Shown: positions 34,311 through 46,091 of the stretch, in pieces
How positions within the stretch are numbered: position 1 is the first letter of the stretch
How the letters are laid out: each line of letters starts with the position of its first letter
DNA from: Pseudoxanthomonas suwonensis J47
Lineage (GTDB): Bacteria; Pseudomonadota; Gammaproteobacteria; Xanthomonadales; Xanthomonadaceae
Length of the DNA: 64,000 nt
NCBI RefSeq assembly: GCF_000513955.1
Contig: NZ_AZUZ01000015.1
Span: 1 to 64,000, forward strand
Direction: 5' to 3'
The notes under the pieces: generated by a model
Databases searched by the model: none
What the model was told of the DNA's origin: nothing
The model's input: only the letters and a program-made list of their open reading frames with translations
Made by a program: the position numbers and the translations under genes

Positions 34311-35786
34311 TTGGTCACGCCCGAGCAGTTCCAGCAGCACGCCGCTGAAGCCCGTTACAACCGCATCCCCGTCGTCCGCGAGGTGATGTCCGACCTGGAC
34401 ACGCCGCTTTCGGTCTACCTGAAGCTGGCCGACGCCCCGCACACCTACCTGTTCGAATCGGTCGAGGGCGGCGAACGCTTCGGCCGTTACTCGATCATCG
34501 GCCTGCCGGCGCGGCGCACCGTCGCCTTCCGCGGCCACACCATGGAAGTGCGCGAGCACGGCCAGGTGGTGGAGACGCGCGAAGTCGCCGATCCGTTCGC
34601 CGAGGTCGAGGCGCTGCGCGCCGCCTACCAGGTGCCGAAGCTGGAAGGCCTGCCGGGCTTCACCGGCGGCCTGGTCGGCTGGTTCGGCTTCGAGTGCATC
34701 GGCTACATCGAGCCGCGCCTGGCCGGCGGCGGCAAGCGCGACGAGCTGGGCACACCGGACATCCACCTGATGCTCTCCGAAGAGCTGGCGGTGTTCGACA
34801 ACCTCAAGGGCCGGCTGTACCTGGTCGTGCACGCCGACCCGCGCCTGCCCGGTTCCTGGGACGCGGCGCAGGCGCGCCTGGACGCCCTGGTCGACAAGCT
34901 GCGCCAGCCCGGCAGCTACCCGGTGCCGTTGAGCCGCGACGTGCTCGACGAGAGCCACTTCGTCTCCGGCTTCACCCGCGAAGGCTTCATCGAGGCGGTG
35001 GAGAAGTCGAAGGAATACATCCGCGCCGGCGACGTGTTCCAGGTGGTGCTGAGCCAGCGCCTGAGCGTGCCGTTCAACGCGCGCCCGGTCGACGTGTACC
35101 GCGCGCTGCGCGCGCTCAATCCGTCGCCGTACATGTATTTCCTCGACACCGGCGAAGTGCAGGTGGTCGGCTCCTCGCCGGAGATCCTGGTGCGCCTGCA
35201 GGGCGGCGAGGTCACCGTGCGCCCGATCGCCGGCACCCGCCCGCGTGGCCGCACGCCGGAGGAGGACCTGGCGCTGGAGCAGGACCTGCTGGCCGATCCG
35301 AAGGAACTGGCCGAGCACGTGATGCTGATCGACCTGGGCCGGAACGATGTCGGCCGGGTCTCGCAGGCCGGCACGGTCGAGGTCGGCGAGCGCTTCGTGA
35401 TCGAGCGCTACAGCCACGTCATGCACATCGTCAGCGAGGTCACCGGCGCGCTGCTGCCGGGCCTGTCCTATGCCGACGTGCTGCGCGCGACGTTCCCGGC
35501 CGGCACGGTCAGCGGCGCGCCGAAGATCCGCGCGCTGGAAGTGATCCGCGAGCTGGAGCCGATCAAGCGCAATGTCTATGCCGGCAGCATCGGCTACATC
35601 GGCTGGCATGGCGACGCCGATACCGCCATCGCCATCCGCACCGCCGTGATCAAGGACGGCCGCCTGCACGTGCAGGCCGGCGCGGGCATCGTCTACGACT
35701 CCGATCCGCAGAAGGAGTGGGACGAGACCATGAACAAGGGCCGCGCGCTGTTCCGCGCGGTGGCCCAGGCCGCGCAGGGACTATGA
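34311..35786 (+). CDS. trpE: Anthranilate synthase component I
   Basis: A protein of 491 residues. With TrpG it makes anthranilate from chorismate and glutamine, the first committed step of tryptophan synthesis. The regulatory N-terminal site (LFESVEGGERFGRYSIIG) and the catalytic motifs PIAGTRPRGRTPEED, HVMLIDLGRNDVGRV and FPAGTVSGAPKIRALE are complete. It starts with TTG, with GGAAGGAAG at good distance. No leader peptide rich in Trp is seen. Its stop overlaps a possible upstream ATG of the SIMPL gene. Confidence 0.97.
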   Translation: MVTPEQFQQHAAEARYNRIPVVREVMSDLDTPLSVYLKLADAPHTYLFESVEGGERFGRYSIIGLPARRTVAFRGHTMEVREHGQVVETREVADPFAEVEALRAAYQVPKLEGLPGFTGGLVGWFGFECIGYIEPRLAGGGKRDELGTPDIHLMLSEELAVFDNLKGRLYLVVHADPRLPGSWDAAQARLDALVDKLRQPGSYPVPLSRDVLDESHFVSGFTREGFIEAVEKSKEYIRAGDVFQVVLSQRLSVPFNARPVDVYRALRALNPSPYMYFLDTGEVQVVGSSPEILVRLQGGEVTVRPIAGTRPRGRTPEEDLALEQDLLADPKELAEHVMLIDLGRNDVGRVSQAGTVEVGERFVIERYSHVMHIVSEVTGALLPGLSYADVLRATFPAGTVSGAPKIRALEVIRELEPIKRNVYAGSIGYIGWHGDADTAIAIRTAVIKDGRLHVQAGAGIVYDSDPQKEWDETMNKGRALFRAVAQAAQGL

Positions 35787-35809
35787 AGACCACACCACGG
35801 AGGCCAGGC

Positions 35810-36532
35810 ATGAAGGCAATCATCGCCACGCTGCTGCTGTCGTCGCTGGCGTTCGGAGCGCAGGCCCAGTCGATCAGTGGCGCGCCTTTCATCGCCGTGC
35901 ATGGCAAGGCGAAGGCGGAGGTGGTGCCGGACATCTTCCCGCTCCACGTCACCCTGTCGGAAACGAGCAAGGACGCGGCCAGGACCCAGCGCCAGATCGA
36001 GTCGCTGGCCCAGCGCGTGCTCGAGCTGGCGCAGGGGCTGGGGCTGGAAGACCGCGACATCGATATCTCCAACCTCGATGTCGAGCCCGAGTACCGCTAC
36101 AACGACCGGGACGATACCCAGGTGTTCCTCGGCAACACCTACGAGCGCCAGGTGAAGCTGCGGTTCCGCAGGCTCGCCGACCTGCAGGCGATGATCTCGT
36201 CGCTGCCAGCGGCCACCCAGCTCCAGCTCAGCACAGGCCGGTTCGAGCTGGCCCGTTCCGACGAGCTGCGCAAGGAACTGCTGGCGGCCGCGGTCGAGGA
36301 TGCGCGCGGCACCGCCGAGGCCATGGCCACCTCGGTCGGCCGGCGCCTCGGTACCGTCCACAACATCTCCAACCAGGGCTTCAACGTCCGTTACGCCACG
36401 TCAGGCGAAGGCGTCGAACTGGACAGCATCGCGGTGACGGGAAGCCGCGTCGCCGCGGCCCCGACGGTGTTGAAGGAGGGCAGCATCGAGCTCACCCAGG
36501 ACGTCTACATCATCTACACCCTGGTCGAGTGA
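35810..36532 (+). CDS. SIMPL-domain (YggE-like) periplasmic protein
   Basis: A protein of 240 residues. A signal peptide ([20 protein letters not shown]) is followed by the SIMPL/DUF541 domain, with [20 protein letters not shown] at its start, [18 protein letters not shown]-like central strands and a C-terminal half rich in Ala and Glu. Members are periplasmic or outer-membrane associated and are linked to oxidative stress defence. GGAGG stands 6 bases before ATG 35810. It is inserted between trpE and trpG in one transcript, an odd position for a periplasmic protein. Confidence 0.9.
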   Translation: MKAIIATLLLSSLAFGAQAQSISGAPFIAVHGKAKAEVVPDIFPLHVTLSETSKDAARTQRQIESLAQRVLELAQGLGLEDRDIDISNLDVEPEYRYNDRDDTQVFLGNTYERQVKLRFRRLADLQAMISSLPAATQLQLSTGRFELARSDELRKELLAAAVEDARGTAEAMATSVGRRLGTVHNISNQGFNVRYATSGEGVELDSIAVTGSRVAAAPTVLKEGSIELTQDVYIIYTLVE

Positions 36533-36542
36533 GGCCGTCGCA

Positions 36543-37121
36543 ATGCTCCTGATGATCGACAACTACGACAGCTTCACCTTCAACCTCGTGCAGTACCTGC
36601 AGGCGCTGGGCGCGGAGGTGAAGGTGGTGCGCAACGACGCGCTGACGGTGGACGGGATCGCGAAGCTCGCCCCGGAGCGGATCGTGATCTCGCCCGGTCC
36701 GTGCACGCCCAACGAGGCAGGCGTGTCGCTGGAGGTGATCGAAAAGCTCGGTGCGACGACGCCGATCCTCGGCGTGTGCCTGGGCCACCAGAGCATCGGC
36801 CAGGCCTACGGTGGCAACGTCATCCGCGCCGGCCGGATCATGCACGGCAAGACCTCGGCGATCCGCCACGAGGGCAAGGGCGTGTTCGCCGGCCTGCCGG
36901 ACGGCTACGAGGCCACCCGCTACCACTCGCTGGTGGTGGAGAAGTCCACGCTGCCGGAATGCCTGGAGATCACCGCCTGGACCGAGAACGAGGACGGCTC
37001 GTTCGAGGAGATCATGGGCCTGCGCCACCGCGAACACCCGGTGGAAGGCGTGCAGTTCCACCCCGAATCGATCCTCACCGAGCACGGCCACGCGCTGCTG
37101 CGGAATTTCCTCGAGCGCTGA
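36543..37121 (+). CDS. trpG: Anthranilate synthase component II (glutamine amidotransferase)
   Basis: A protein of 192 residues, a class I glutamine amidotransferase. The nucleophile Cys79 in GVCLGHQ and the His173-Glu175 pair in HPES are present. It provides ammonia to TrpE. It may also serve aminodeoxychorismate synthase (PabA role), as often in these bacteria. It starts 10 bases after the SIMPL gene, so it is translated from the trpE transcript. No trpD or trpC follows in this window. Confidence 0.96.
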   Translation: MLLMIDNYDSFTFNLVQYLQALGAEVKVVRNDALTVDGIAKLAPERIVISPGPCTPNEAGVSLEVIEKLGATTPILGVCLGHQSIGQAYGGNVIRAGRIMHGKTSAIRHEGKGVFAGLPDGYEATRYHSLVVEKSTLPECLEITAWTENEDGSFEEIMGLRHREHPVEGVQFHPESILTEHGHALLRNFLER

Positions 37122-37198
37122 GCCTCGCCGCGGGCGGAACGCCCGCACCCGGCGCCGGACCGCCTGTGCCGAGGCGATCCGGGCGGGCGCCTGCCGGC

Positions 37199-37453
37199 TC
37201 AGGCGCGCACGATGAAGTCGATCACCACCGCCCCGGGTGCCTGCTGGCGGTAGGCGATCCCGATGCGATCGCCGAAGCGGGTCGCGATCTGGTCGAGCAG
37301 CGGCAGGGGGTCGTGGTCGTTGACGAAGCGCATCGCCTCGCCGGGTTCGAGCGCACCGAGCGCGCCGAAGATGGCGGAGTGGCGGAAGCGTCGCGCGATG
37401 CCGCGGGCGTCGAAGGGATGGGCGGTGTACTCGGTGCTGTCGGGGGCGCTCAT
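37199..37453 (-). CDS. DUF2249 domain protein
   Basis: A protein of 84 residues. It matches the small DUF2249 family over its length (FDARGIARRFRHSAIFGALGALEPGE, RFVNDHDPLPLLDQI, VIDFIVRA). The family has a SirA/TusA-like compact fold and occurs near denitrification or heme genes in other bacteria. Its function is not known. AGGAGCC precedes the ATG. Confidence 0.88.
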   Translation of the reverse strand: MSAPDSTEYTAHPFDARGIARRFRHSAIFGALGALEPGEAMRFVNDHDPLPLLDQIATRFGDRIGIAYRQQAPGAVVIDFIVRA

Positions 37454-37545
37454 GGCAGGCTCCTGGAAGGGGAGCCCAGCCTGCGGCCACCGCCGCGTGC
37501 GCGCCCTGACGCAGGTCAACGCCGGCGACGATCCTGTCCCCGGCG

Positions 37546-37929
37546 TCAGCGATAGACGAGATGCCGCATCAGGAAGAAGTTGGCCATCGCCAGGCCCGCC
37601 TCGACCACCGGCTTGGCCAGCCAGGCCTGGCGCAGGCCCAGGTGCGCCTCGACCGCGGCCACCAGCAGGGTGCTGATCGCGGTCATCACCAGCCATAGCG
37701 CCCAGAAGCGGGCGAAGCGGCGCCAGCCGAGCCGGTGGCCGTCGTCATCAGCGAAGGTGTAACGGCCGTTTAGCCAGAAGCCGAGCATGGCGCCGGCGGT
37801 GCGCCCGGCCAGGTTGGCTGGCGCAGGGGCGATGCCCAGCGCGGTGAGGACCACGAACACCGCCCAGTCCACCACCAGCTGCAGCACGCCGAAGACGAGG
37901 TAATGGCTGCCCTGGCGGATGAGTCGCAT
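37546..37929 (-). CDS. GtrA-like membrane protein
   Basis: A protein of 127 residues with four hydrophobic helices. GtrA motifs are YLVFGVLQLVVDWAVF, NFLGFWLNGRYTF-like (here MLGFWLNGRYTFADD) and a C-terminal ANFFLMRHLVYR. The family flips undecaprenyl-linked sugars or acts in cell-wall polysaccharide assembly. No glycosyltransferase lies beside it, so the partner is unknown. Confidence 0.88.
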   Translation of the reverse strand: MRLIRQGSHYLVFGVLQLVVDWAVFVVLTALGIAPAPANLAGRTAGAMLGFWLNGRYTFADDDGHRLGWRRFARFWALWLVMTAISTLLVAAVEAHLGLRQAWLAKPVVEAGLAMANFFLMRHLVYR

Positions 37930-38076
37930 CGATCGGTTCCGGTCGGCCGCTCGGCAGGCGGGGAGCGCCATTGTAGAAGCCAGCCGCACGGCCCCGGAAG
38001 CCAGCCGGTCGGCTTCCGTTCACAGCCGTGAGGGCGGGCACGGCCGCCGGGCGGACGCGTCCACGCGCCGCCGAAG

Positions 38077-38082
38077 TAGAAT
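38077..38082 (+). promoter_or_regulatory. -10 box of the glmU promoter
   Basis: TAGAAT lies 27 bases before the ATG of glmU, giving a predicted leader of about 21 bases. Confidence 0.45.
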
Positions 38083-38109
38083 CGGCGCACCCGGAAGAAC
38101 GGACAGACC

Positions 38110-39483
38110 ATGACCCAGGCGTTGCACGTGGTGATCCTCGCCGCCGGCGAGGGCAAGCGGATGAAGTCCTCGCTCCCCAAGGTGCTGCAGCCGGTCGGCG
38201 GGCGGCCGATGCTGGCGCACGTGATCGCCACGGCGCGCGCGCTGCAGCCGGAAGGCATCCACGTGGTCTACGGGCATGGCGGCGAGGCGGTGCGTGCCGC
38301 GTTCGCCGGGCAGGAAGACCTGCACTGGTACGAGCAGGCCGAGCAACTGGGCACCGGTCACGCGGTGCAGCAGGCGATGCCGGGCATCCCCGCGGCGTGC
38401 GACGTGCTGGTGCTGTACGGCGACGTGCCGCTGACCCGGCCGGAGACGCTGGCGCGGCTGCGCGATGCGCCGGGCCTGCTGCGCGTGCTGGTTGCCGACC
38501 TGGAGGACCCGACCGGGTACGGCCGCATCGTCCGCGACCTGGAAGGCCGGGTCGCCGCGATCGTCGAGCACCGCGATGCCGACGAGGAACAGCGCCGCAT
38601 CCGCACCATCAACACCGGCATCATCGCCGCCGAATCCGATCCGCTGAAGCGCTGGCTGGCCCGGCTTTCCAGCGACAACGCGCAGGGCGAGTACTACCTG
38701 ACCGACATCTTCGCCATGGCCGCGGCCGAGTACAACGCCGCGGAGATGGTGCTGGTGGCCGATCCGCTGGAGGCCGAGGGCGCCAACGATCCCTGGCAGC
38801 TGGCCCAGCTCGAGCGCGCGTTCCAGCTGCGCTGCGCGCGGGACCTGTGCGCGCAGGGCGCGCGCCTGCTCGACCCGGTGCGCTTCGACCAGCGCGGCAA
38901 CGTGCGCGTGGGCCGCGACGTGGAGATCGACGCCAACGTGATCCTCGAAGGTGAGGTCGAACTGGGCGACGGCGTGCGCATCGGCCCGTTCGTGCGGCTC
39001 AAGGACGTGCGCCTGGGCCCGGGCACCGAGGTGCTCGCGCACTGCGACCTGGAAGGCGTGGTCACCGAGGGCGCGGCGACGATCGGCCCGTTCGCGCGCC
39101 TGCGCCAGGGCACGGTGCTGGCCGACGGCGTGCGCGTCGGCAACTTCGTCGAGACCAAGAAGGCGGTGCTGGGCGTGGGCAGCAAGGCCAACCACCTCAC
39201 CTACCTGGGCGATGCGCAGGTCGGCGCCGGGGTCAACGTCGGCGCCGGCACCATCACCTGCAACTACGACGGCGTGAACAAGTCCGCCACGGTGATCGGC
39301 GACGGCGCCTTCATCGGCTCCAACTCCGCGCTGGTGGCGCCGGTGGAGATCGGTGCCGGAGCGACGATCGGCGCCGGTTCGGTCATCACCCGCAACGCGC
39401 CGCCGGACGCGCTGACCGTCTCCCGCGCGCGCCAGAACACGATCGAAGGCTGGAAGCGGCCGGAGAAGAAGCCGAAGGCCTGA
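38110..39483 (+). CDS. glmU: Bifunctional UDP-N-acetylglucosamine pyrophosphorylase / glucosamine-1-phosphate acetyltransferase
   Basis: A protein of 457 residues. The N-terminal uridyltransferase has [17 protein letters not shown] (about 10-26), and the C-terminal half is a left-handed beta helix of hexapeptide repeats (about 255-430), with [20 protein letters not shown] as the acetyl-CoA site. It makes UDP-GlcNAc for peptidoglycan and lipid A. glmS, which supplies the pathway, lies 8 kb away and carries the same type of promoter. Confidence 0.98.
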   Translation: MTQALHVVILAAGEGKRMKSSLPKVLQPVGGRPMLAHVIATARALQPEGIHVVYGHGGEAVRAAFAGQEDLHWYEQAEQLGTGHAVQQAMPGIPAACDVLVLYGDVPLTRPETLARLRDAPGLLRVLVADLEDPTGYGRIVRDLEGRVAAIVEHRDADEEQRRIRTINTGIIAAESDPLKRWLARLSSDNAQGEYYLTDIFAMAAAEYNAAEMVLVADPLEAEGANDPWQLAQLERAFQLRCARDLCAQGARLLDPVRFDQRGNVRVGRDVEIDANVILEGEVELGDGVRIGPFVRLKDVRLGPGTEVLAHCDLEGVVTEGAATIGPFARLRQGTVLADGVRVGNFVETKKAVLGVGSKANHLTYLGDAQVGAGVNVGAGTITCNYDGVNKSATVIGDGAFIGSNSALVAPVEIGAGATIGAGSVITRNAPPDALTVSRARQNTIEGWKRPEKKPKA

Positions 39484-39533
39484 GCCGGGATTGACCTGCG
39501 GCCGCGGGGCCGCGGCGTGCTTCGTGCGTCGTC

Positions 39534-39612
39534 CCCGGGTGCGCTTCGCTTACCCGGGCTACGCACCACGAGATGTAGCCCGGACAAGGCCGAAGGCCGC
39601 ATCCGGGGCAGG
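39534..39612. repeat. Second intergenic repeat family, inverted pair after glmU
   Basis: CCCGGGTGCGCTTCGCTTAC followed by CCGGGCTACG (about 39535-39565), and TGTAGCCCGGACAAGGCCGA followed by AGGCCGCATCCGGGG (about 39577-39610), face each other. Related copies lie at 30570-30738. The pair separates glmU from the convergent kinase gene and may help to stop both transcripts. Confidence 0.75.
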
Positions 39613-39705
39613 GGGGCTGCGGCCACGCATTGGTCCCTGGGCGATACAGTCCGGCGGTGACTCCGCAGCGCGTGGCGACGCGCCAGACCTCGCCAGCGCC
39701 GCCGC

Positions 39706-41046
39706 TCAGTTCTCCGGCAGCATCACCGCCACGCACAGGCCGCCATCGGTGCGGTTCTGCAGCGACAGGCGGCCTCCGTGGGCCTCGACGATCTCGCGGC
39801 ACAGCGCCAGGCCCAGGCCGGTGCCGTTGCGCTTGGTTGAATAGAACGGCAGCAGCGCGTTCTGCAGCACCGCCTCGTTCATGCCGGGGCCGCGGTCCAG
39901 GACTTCGAGGCGGGTCCAGCCCGGGATGCGCAGCAGGCGCACGGTGACCTCGTCGCTGGGCGGATCGGCTTCGTCGCCGGCCTCGTGCGCGTTCTTGAGC
40001 AGGTTCAGCAGCGCCTGTTCCATCTGCGCCACGTCGACCTTGCCGGGCAGGTCCGGGGTCGAGGTTTCCAGGGTGAAGCCGATCTGCCGCTGCAGGCGGG
40101 CGAGGAACTCGCCCCATACCACCGGGTCCAGGCGCGGCTGCGGCAGCTTGGCGAAGCGCGCGTAACCGCGGATGAAGCCCTCGAGGTGCCGCGCACGGTC
40201 CTCGATCGTGGCGAACACCTCGCCCAGCCGCTCGGTGCGGCCGCGGCGCACCAGCTCGGCGCCGGAATGGGCCAGCGAGGCGATCGGCGCCAGCGAGTTG
40301 TTGAGCTCGTGGCTGATCACCCGGATCACCTTCTTCCAGGTCTGCACTTCCTGGCGGCGCAGTTCCGGGGTGAGCAGGCGCACCAGCAGCAGTTCGTGCG
40401 GGCGGCCGTTGAGGGTGAAGGTGCGGCGCGACAGGTGGTAGACCTGCTCGTCCTCGCCATCCTCGTCGGCGATCGAGAACAGGCTGTCGTTGCCGCGCGC
40501 CACCGCTTCCTGCAGCCCCGCCGGCAGCGATGCCAGCAGCTCGTCGATGCGCTGGCCTTCCAGCTTGTGGCCTTCGTTGAGCAGCTTGCGCGCGGCGACG
40601 TTGGCGTAGACCACGCGGCGGACCTGGTCGCCGCCGGCGGCCGACAGCAGCATCGCCACCGGCGTGTTCTGCACCATGGTGTCCAGCAGCAGCTCGCGCT
40701 GCACCAGGTCCTGGCGCTGCTGGCGCAGTACCTCGCCCAGCTCGGCGTGGGACTGGACCAGCTCGCCGATCTCGTCGTTGCTGTGCCAGTTGATGCCGAA
40801 GTTGAACTCGCCGTCGCGGTAGGTGTTGACGCTGCCGGCGAGGGCCCGGAACAGCGAGTTGAGCGGCGCCAGCGCGCGGTGCAGGCTCCACCACGCCAGG
40901 CCCAGCAGGATCAGGGTGGAACTGACCGCCACCACCCAGCCATGGTCGATCCAGTAGGCGAAGGTCCAGGGCAGCGCGGCAGCCAGCGCCAGCACCGGCA
41001 ACAGGCGCAGAAAGAGGCGCAGGAACAGGCTGCGGCGGAGCTTCAT
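39706..41046 (-). CDS. NtrY-type sensor histidine kinase
   Basis: A protein of 446 residues. Two hydrophobic helices (about 11-27 and 35-52) have hardly any periplasmic loop between them. A HAMP/PAS-like region (about 55-220) follows, then a phosphoacceptor His246 in RVISHELNNSLAPI and an ATPase domain with LLNLLKNAHEAG, DRGPGM and GTGLGLALCREI. It probably senses an internal or membrane signal and phosphorylates the regulator encoded 10 bases upstream. It closes the efflux operon. Confidence 0.92.
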   Translation of the reverse strand: MKLRRSLFLRLFLRLLPVLALAAALPWTFAYWIDHGWVVAVSSTLILLGLAWWSLHRALAPLNSLFRALAGSVNTYRDGEFNFGINWHSNDEIGELVQSHAELGEVLRQQRQDLVQRELLLDTMVQNTPVAMLLSAAGGDQVRRVVYANVAARKLLNEGHKLEGQRIDELLASLPAGLQEAVARGNDSLFSIADEDGEDEQVYHLSRRTFTLNGRPHELLLVRLLTPELRRQEVQTWKKVIRVISHELNNSLAPIASLAHSGAELVRRGRTERLGEVFATIEDRARHLEGFIRGYARFAKLPQPRLDPVVWGEFLARLQRQIGFTLETSTPDLPGKVDVAQMEQALLNLLKNAHEAGDEADPPSDEVTVRLLRIPGWTRLEVLDRGPGMNEAVLQNALLPFYSTKRNGTGLGLALCREIVEAHGGRLSLQNRTDGGLCVAVMLPEN

Positions 41047-41056
41047 GCCGGCTGCC

Positions 41057-42394
<1,338 letters not shown>

Positions 42395-42454
42395 GCAGCG
42401 CGGCAGTGGAGGGAAGAAGGGGGACAAGGCTACCTGTTCCCGGCCGGCCAGTGG

Positions 42455-42775
42455 CTAGCCGGGAACGCGGACGACCTGTCCGATGGTGTCCCGCGGCGGG
42501 ATCATCGCCGACGCGGAGGCCGCGCGGCAGTCGCCGGCGACCGCTCCGCAGACCTGCAGCCGGCCCTGCGCGAGCGCGCCGAGGCCGGCCATCGGGTGCA
42601 CCAGCAGGCCACCGGCCGGCGCGCGCGCCGGCCGGCCGGAGCCGCTGGTGGGCGCCAGCGGCAGCGCCCACGCCAGCCAGGCGGCGCCGGCCAGGACGGC
42701 CGCGGCGATCGCGTGCCGGACCAGGGCGCGGTCGACCGGCACGGCGCGGGAGCGGTTGGCGCTGCGGCGGCTCAT
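42455..42775 (-). CDS. Small single-helix membrane protein in the efflux operon
   Basis: A protein of 106 residues with a basic start (SRRSANRSRAVPVDR), one hydrophobic helix (about 24-45, AIAAAVLAGAAWLAWALPLA) and a C-terminal periplasmic part with two Cys (LQVCGAVAGDCRA). Its ATG overlaps the stop of the permease gene (ATGA), so it is coupled to the ABC system. No family is recognised. A role as accessory or periplasmic sensing subunit is only a guess from position. Confidence 0.65.
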   Translation of the reverse strand: MSRRSANRSRAVPVDRALVRHAIAAAVLAGAAWLAWALPLAPTSGSGRPARAPAGGLLVHPMAGLGALAQGRLQVCGAVAGDCRAASASAMIPPRDTIGQVVRVPG

Positions 42776-44007
42776 ACGCTGCGCGTCGCGGTGGCCGGCG
42801 GGATCGCGGCGGCGCGGCGTGCCGGGGCGAGCACGGCCAGCTGGCCCAGGCCCCACAGCAGCAGCGCGCCGAACGGCAGGTACAGCGCCGGCAGCCGCGC
42901 CATCTCGTATTTGCCCATCAGCGCCTGGTTGATGGCGAAGGCGAGCAGCATGCCGACGGCGATGCCGATGGTGGCCAGCAGGAAGTTCTCGGTCTGGAAA
43001 TAGCGCAGGATCTGCCCGCGGGTGGCGCCCAGGGCGCGGCGCACGCCGATCTGCTTGGTCCGCTGCTGCACCCAGAAGCTGGCCAGGCCGATGATGCCCA
43101 GCGCGGTGATCAGCAGCAGGGCCACGCAGACGATGCCCAGCAGCCAGGCCATCGCGCGCGGCGCCTGGTAGAACTCGCGGCGCAGCTCCTCGACGGTCTT
43201 GGTGTTGTCCTCCAGCAGGATGCGGTCGGCGCCGTTGGCCAGCAGCACCTTCTTGGCCGCCTCCAGCACTTCCTGGCGGCGCTCCGGATCGGTGCGGACC
43301 AGGTAGTTGCCGCCGAGGTTGTAGTGCGGGCGCAGCGGGAACGCCATCGCGTACTCGCGCGCCGTCGGGCCGCCCATCTGGTTCGGCCGCACCAGGTGCT
43401 CGACCACGCCGACCACGCGGGTGGGCTGGTCGCTCCAGCTGTAGAAGCCCTTGCCGATCGGGTCCTCGCCCGGGAACAGCTTGTCGGCCAGCTTGCGGGT
43501 GATGATCGCCGCGGGGATGGTGAAGTCGCCGCCCACCGCGTTGAGCACGTCGCCGGCGTCCACGTACTCGTCCGGGTTGAAGTCGCGGCCGGCCACCAGC
43601 TTCAGCCCCAGGGTCTCGATGAACTGGTCCTCGGCCATGTAGGTAGTGGCGTTGACGGTCGACTGCTGCTGGTCCTGGCTCAGGCGCACGCTGCTGTTCC
43701 AGGACGAGTTCACGAACGGGACCTGGTTGAGCACGGTCGCGTCCTTGACGCCGGGGATGGCACGCAGCGCGGCCAGGTCGGAGCGGGTACGCGCGGTCTC
43801 TTCCTTGTCGCTGCCGATGCTGGTGATCTGCAGGCGGACCAGCTCGTTCTCGGCCAGGCCGCTGACCTCGCGGATCTGGGTGAGGCGGTCGCTGATCATG
43901 AACAGCGCGTTGCAGATGATCGCGCAGGTCAGGGCGATCTCGATGACGATCAGGGCCGCGGCGGTCTTGTGCCGCAGCAGGGTGGAGAGGATGGGTCGGA
44001 TGTCCAT
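42772..44007 (-). CDS. MacB-type ABC transporter permease (second)
   Basis: A protein of 411 residues. It has an N-terminal helix (about 16-38), a large periplasmic domain of the MacB-PCD type (about 40-280), and three C-terminal helices of the FtsX fold with TKQIGVRRALGATRGQILRYF. It probably pairs with the permease encoded just upstream to form a heterodimer. Such pumps move substrates from the periplasm outward (mechanotransmission), often lipoproteins, peptides or antibiotics. Confidence 0.92.
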   Translation of the reverse strand: MDIRPILSTLLRHKTAAALIVIEIALTCAIICNALFMISDRLTQIREVSGLAENELVRLQITSIGSDKEETARTRSDLAALRAIPGVKDATVLNQVPFVNSSWNSSVRLSQDQQQSTVNATTYMAEDQFIETLGLKLVAGRDFNPDEYVDAGDVLNAVGGDFTIPAAIITRKLADKLFPGEDPIGKGFYSWSDQPTRVVGVVEHLVRPNQMGGPTAREYAMAFPLRPHYNLGGNYLVRTDPERRQEVLEAAKKVLLANGADRILLEDNTKTVEELRREFYQAPRAMAWLLGIVCVALLLITALGIIGLASFWVQQRTKQIGVRRALGATRGQILRYFQTENFLLATIGIAVGMLLAFAINQALMGKYEMARLPALYLPFGALLLWGLGQLAVLAPARRAAAIPPATATRSV

Positions 44008-44044
44008 GGAACGTCTCCGGTAGGCAGCGACGGGCAGGGGCCCG

Positions 44045-45346
44045 TTACTGGCTCTTGAGCTGGATGGCGGGAGTGACCTGCATCGCGCGCCAGGCCGGGA
44101 GCAGGCCGGCGAGGATGCTGGCGACCACGGCCAGGACGAAGGTCAGCAGCAGCATGCCCACGTCGAGGTGGGCCAGTTCGGCGTAGCTGGCCGGCTGCTG
44201 GCGGACGCCCCACAGGCCCAGCAGGGACAGGCCCAGGCCGAGGATGCCGCCGGCCAGGCCGACGGTGCCGGCTTCGACCAGGCACTGGGTGAAGATCGCC
44301 CCGCGCGAGGCGCCGAGGGCGCGGCGCACGCCGATCTCGCTGCCGCGGCGCAGGAACTTGGCCAGCAGCAGGCCGATGGTGTTGACCAGGCACACCAGCA
44401 GGAAGCCGAAGCCCAGCCACAGCTGCATCACCACGTCGTTCGGCACGACCCGCGCGTAGTCCAGCAGCTCCATCGCGTTGCGCAGGCGGACGTTGGTCGG
44501 GCGCTTGAAGCGGCCGGCCGCGCGCTGCTGGTCGGAGTAGTTGACCAGGTAGTCGCGGAACTCGCCGGCCTTGCCCGCCGATTCCAGCTCGACCCAGTAC
44601 TGGATCCAGCTGCACGGCGCGTTCGGGCCGGTGGCATCGCCCTGGGTGTCGCCCCAGCAGTTCATGCTGCCGTTGCGGCCCATGTCCAGGTCGCGCGAGG
44701 TGGTGAACGGCAGGAACACGTTCTCGAGTTCGCCGTAGCGGTCGCTGTTCATGTCGTAGAAGCGCGGCGTGGGCCGCCACTCGTCGACCACGCCGACCAC
44801 GGTGAAGTCGGTCTGGTCCAGGCGCAGCTGCTTGCCGACGCTGTTGCCGCCGCCGAACACGCGCTCGTTGAGCTCCTTCGAGATCACCGCCACGCGCGCG
44901 TGCTGCTCGTCCTGCGCCGCGCTCCAGCCGTTGCCGTACAGCAGCGGCACTTCGAACATCGGGAAGAAGTCGGCGCTGGTGTAGCGCGCGTCCGACAGGA
45001 ACGGCGGCAGGCCCTCGCGCTCCGGCGTAACGGACACGCTGCCGCCGGTCATCATCGCCTGGCGCAGGCCGCGCTTCTCGCGCAGCAGGGTCTCGGAGTC
45101 GTAGCGGGTCAGCTGCTCGTCCGGTTCCTCGCCGGGGGTGTAGTCGTTCATCTCCGCCGCGTCCAGCTGCACGTAGAACAGGCGGTCGCTCTTGGTCGGA
45201 ATCGGGTCGCCGGACAGCACGTGGAACACGGTCAGCGTGGTCATGCACGCACCGATGCCCAGGGCGATGGCCAGCACCATCAGCGCGGTCAGGGCCTTGT
45301 CGCGGCGGAAGCTGCGCAGTGCCAGGTTGAAGTAGTAGCCGAGCAT
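44045..45346 (-). CDS. MacB-type ABC transporter permease (first)
   Basis: A protein of 433 residues with the same layout as the next gene: one N-terminal helix, a periplasmic domain (about 50-300) and three FtsX-type helices including GSEIGVRRALGASRGAIFTQ. AGGAG precedes ATG 45346. Two different half-size permeases with one ATPase suggest a heteromeric transporter. The periplasmic domain has GDTQGDATGPNAPCSW with a Cys. Confidence 0.92.
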   Translation of the reverse strand: MLGYYFNLALRSFRRDKALTALMVLAIALGIGACMTTLTVFHVLSGDPIPTKSDRLFYVQLDAAEMNDYTPGEEPDEQLTRYDSETLLREKRGLRQAMMTGGSVSVTPEREGLPPFLSDARYTSADFFPMFEVPLLYGNGWSAAQDEQHARVAVISKELNERVFGGGNSVGKQLRLDQTDFTVVGVVDEWRPTPRFYDMNSDRYGELENVFLPFTTSRDLDMGRNGSMNCWGDTQGDATGPNAPCSWIQYWVELESAGKAGEFRDYLVNYSDQQRAAGRFKRPTNVRLRNAMELLDYARVVPNDVVMQLWLGFGFLLVCLVNTIGLLLAKFLRRGSEIGVRRALGASRGAIFTQCLVEAGTVGLAGGILGLGLSLLGLWGVRQQPASYAELAHLDVGMLLLTFVLAVVASILAGLLPAWRAMQVTPAIQLKSQ

Positions 45347-45356
45347 GGTGGGCTCC

Positions 45357-46073
<717 letters not shown>

Positions 46074-46091
46074 TGGAGGATCCTCGTAGAT

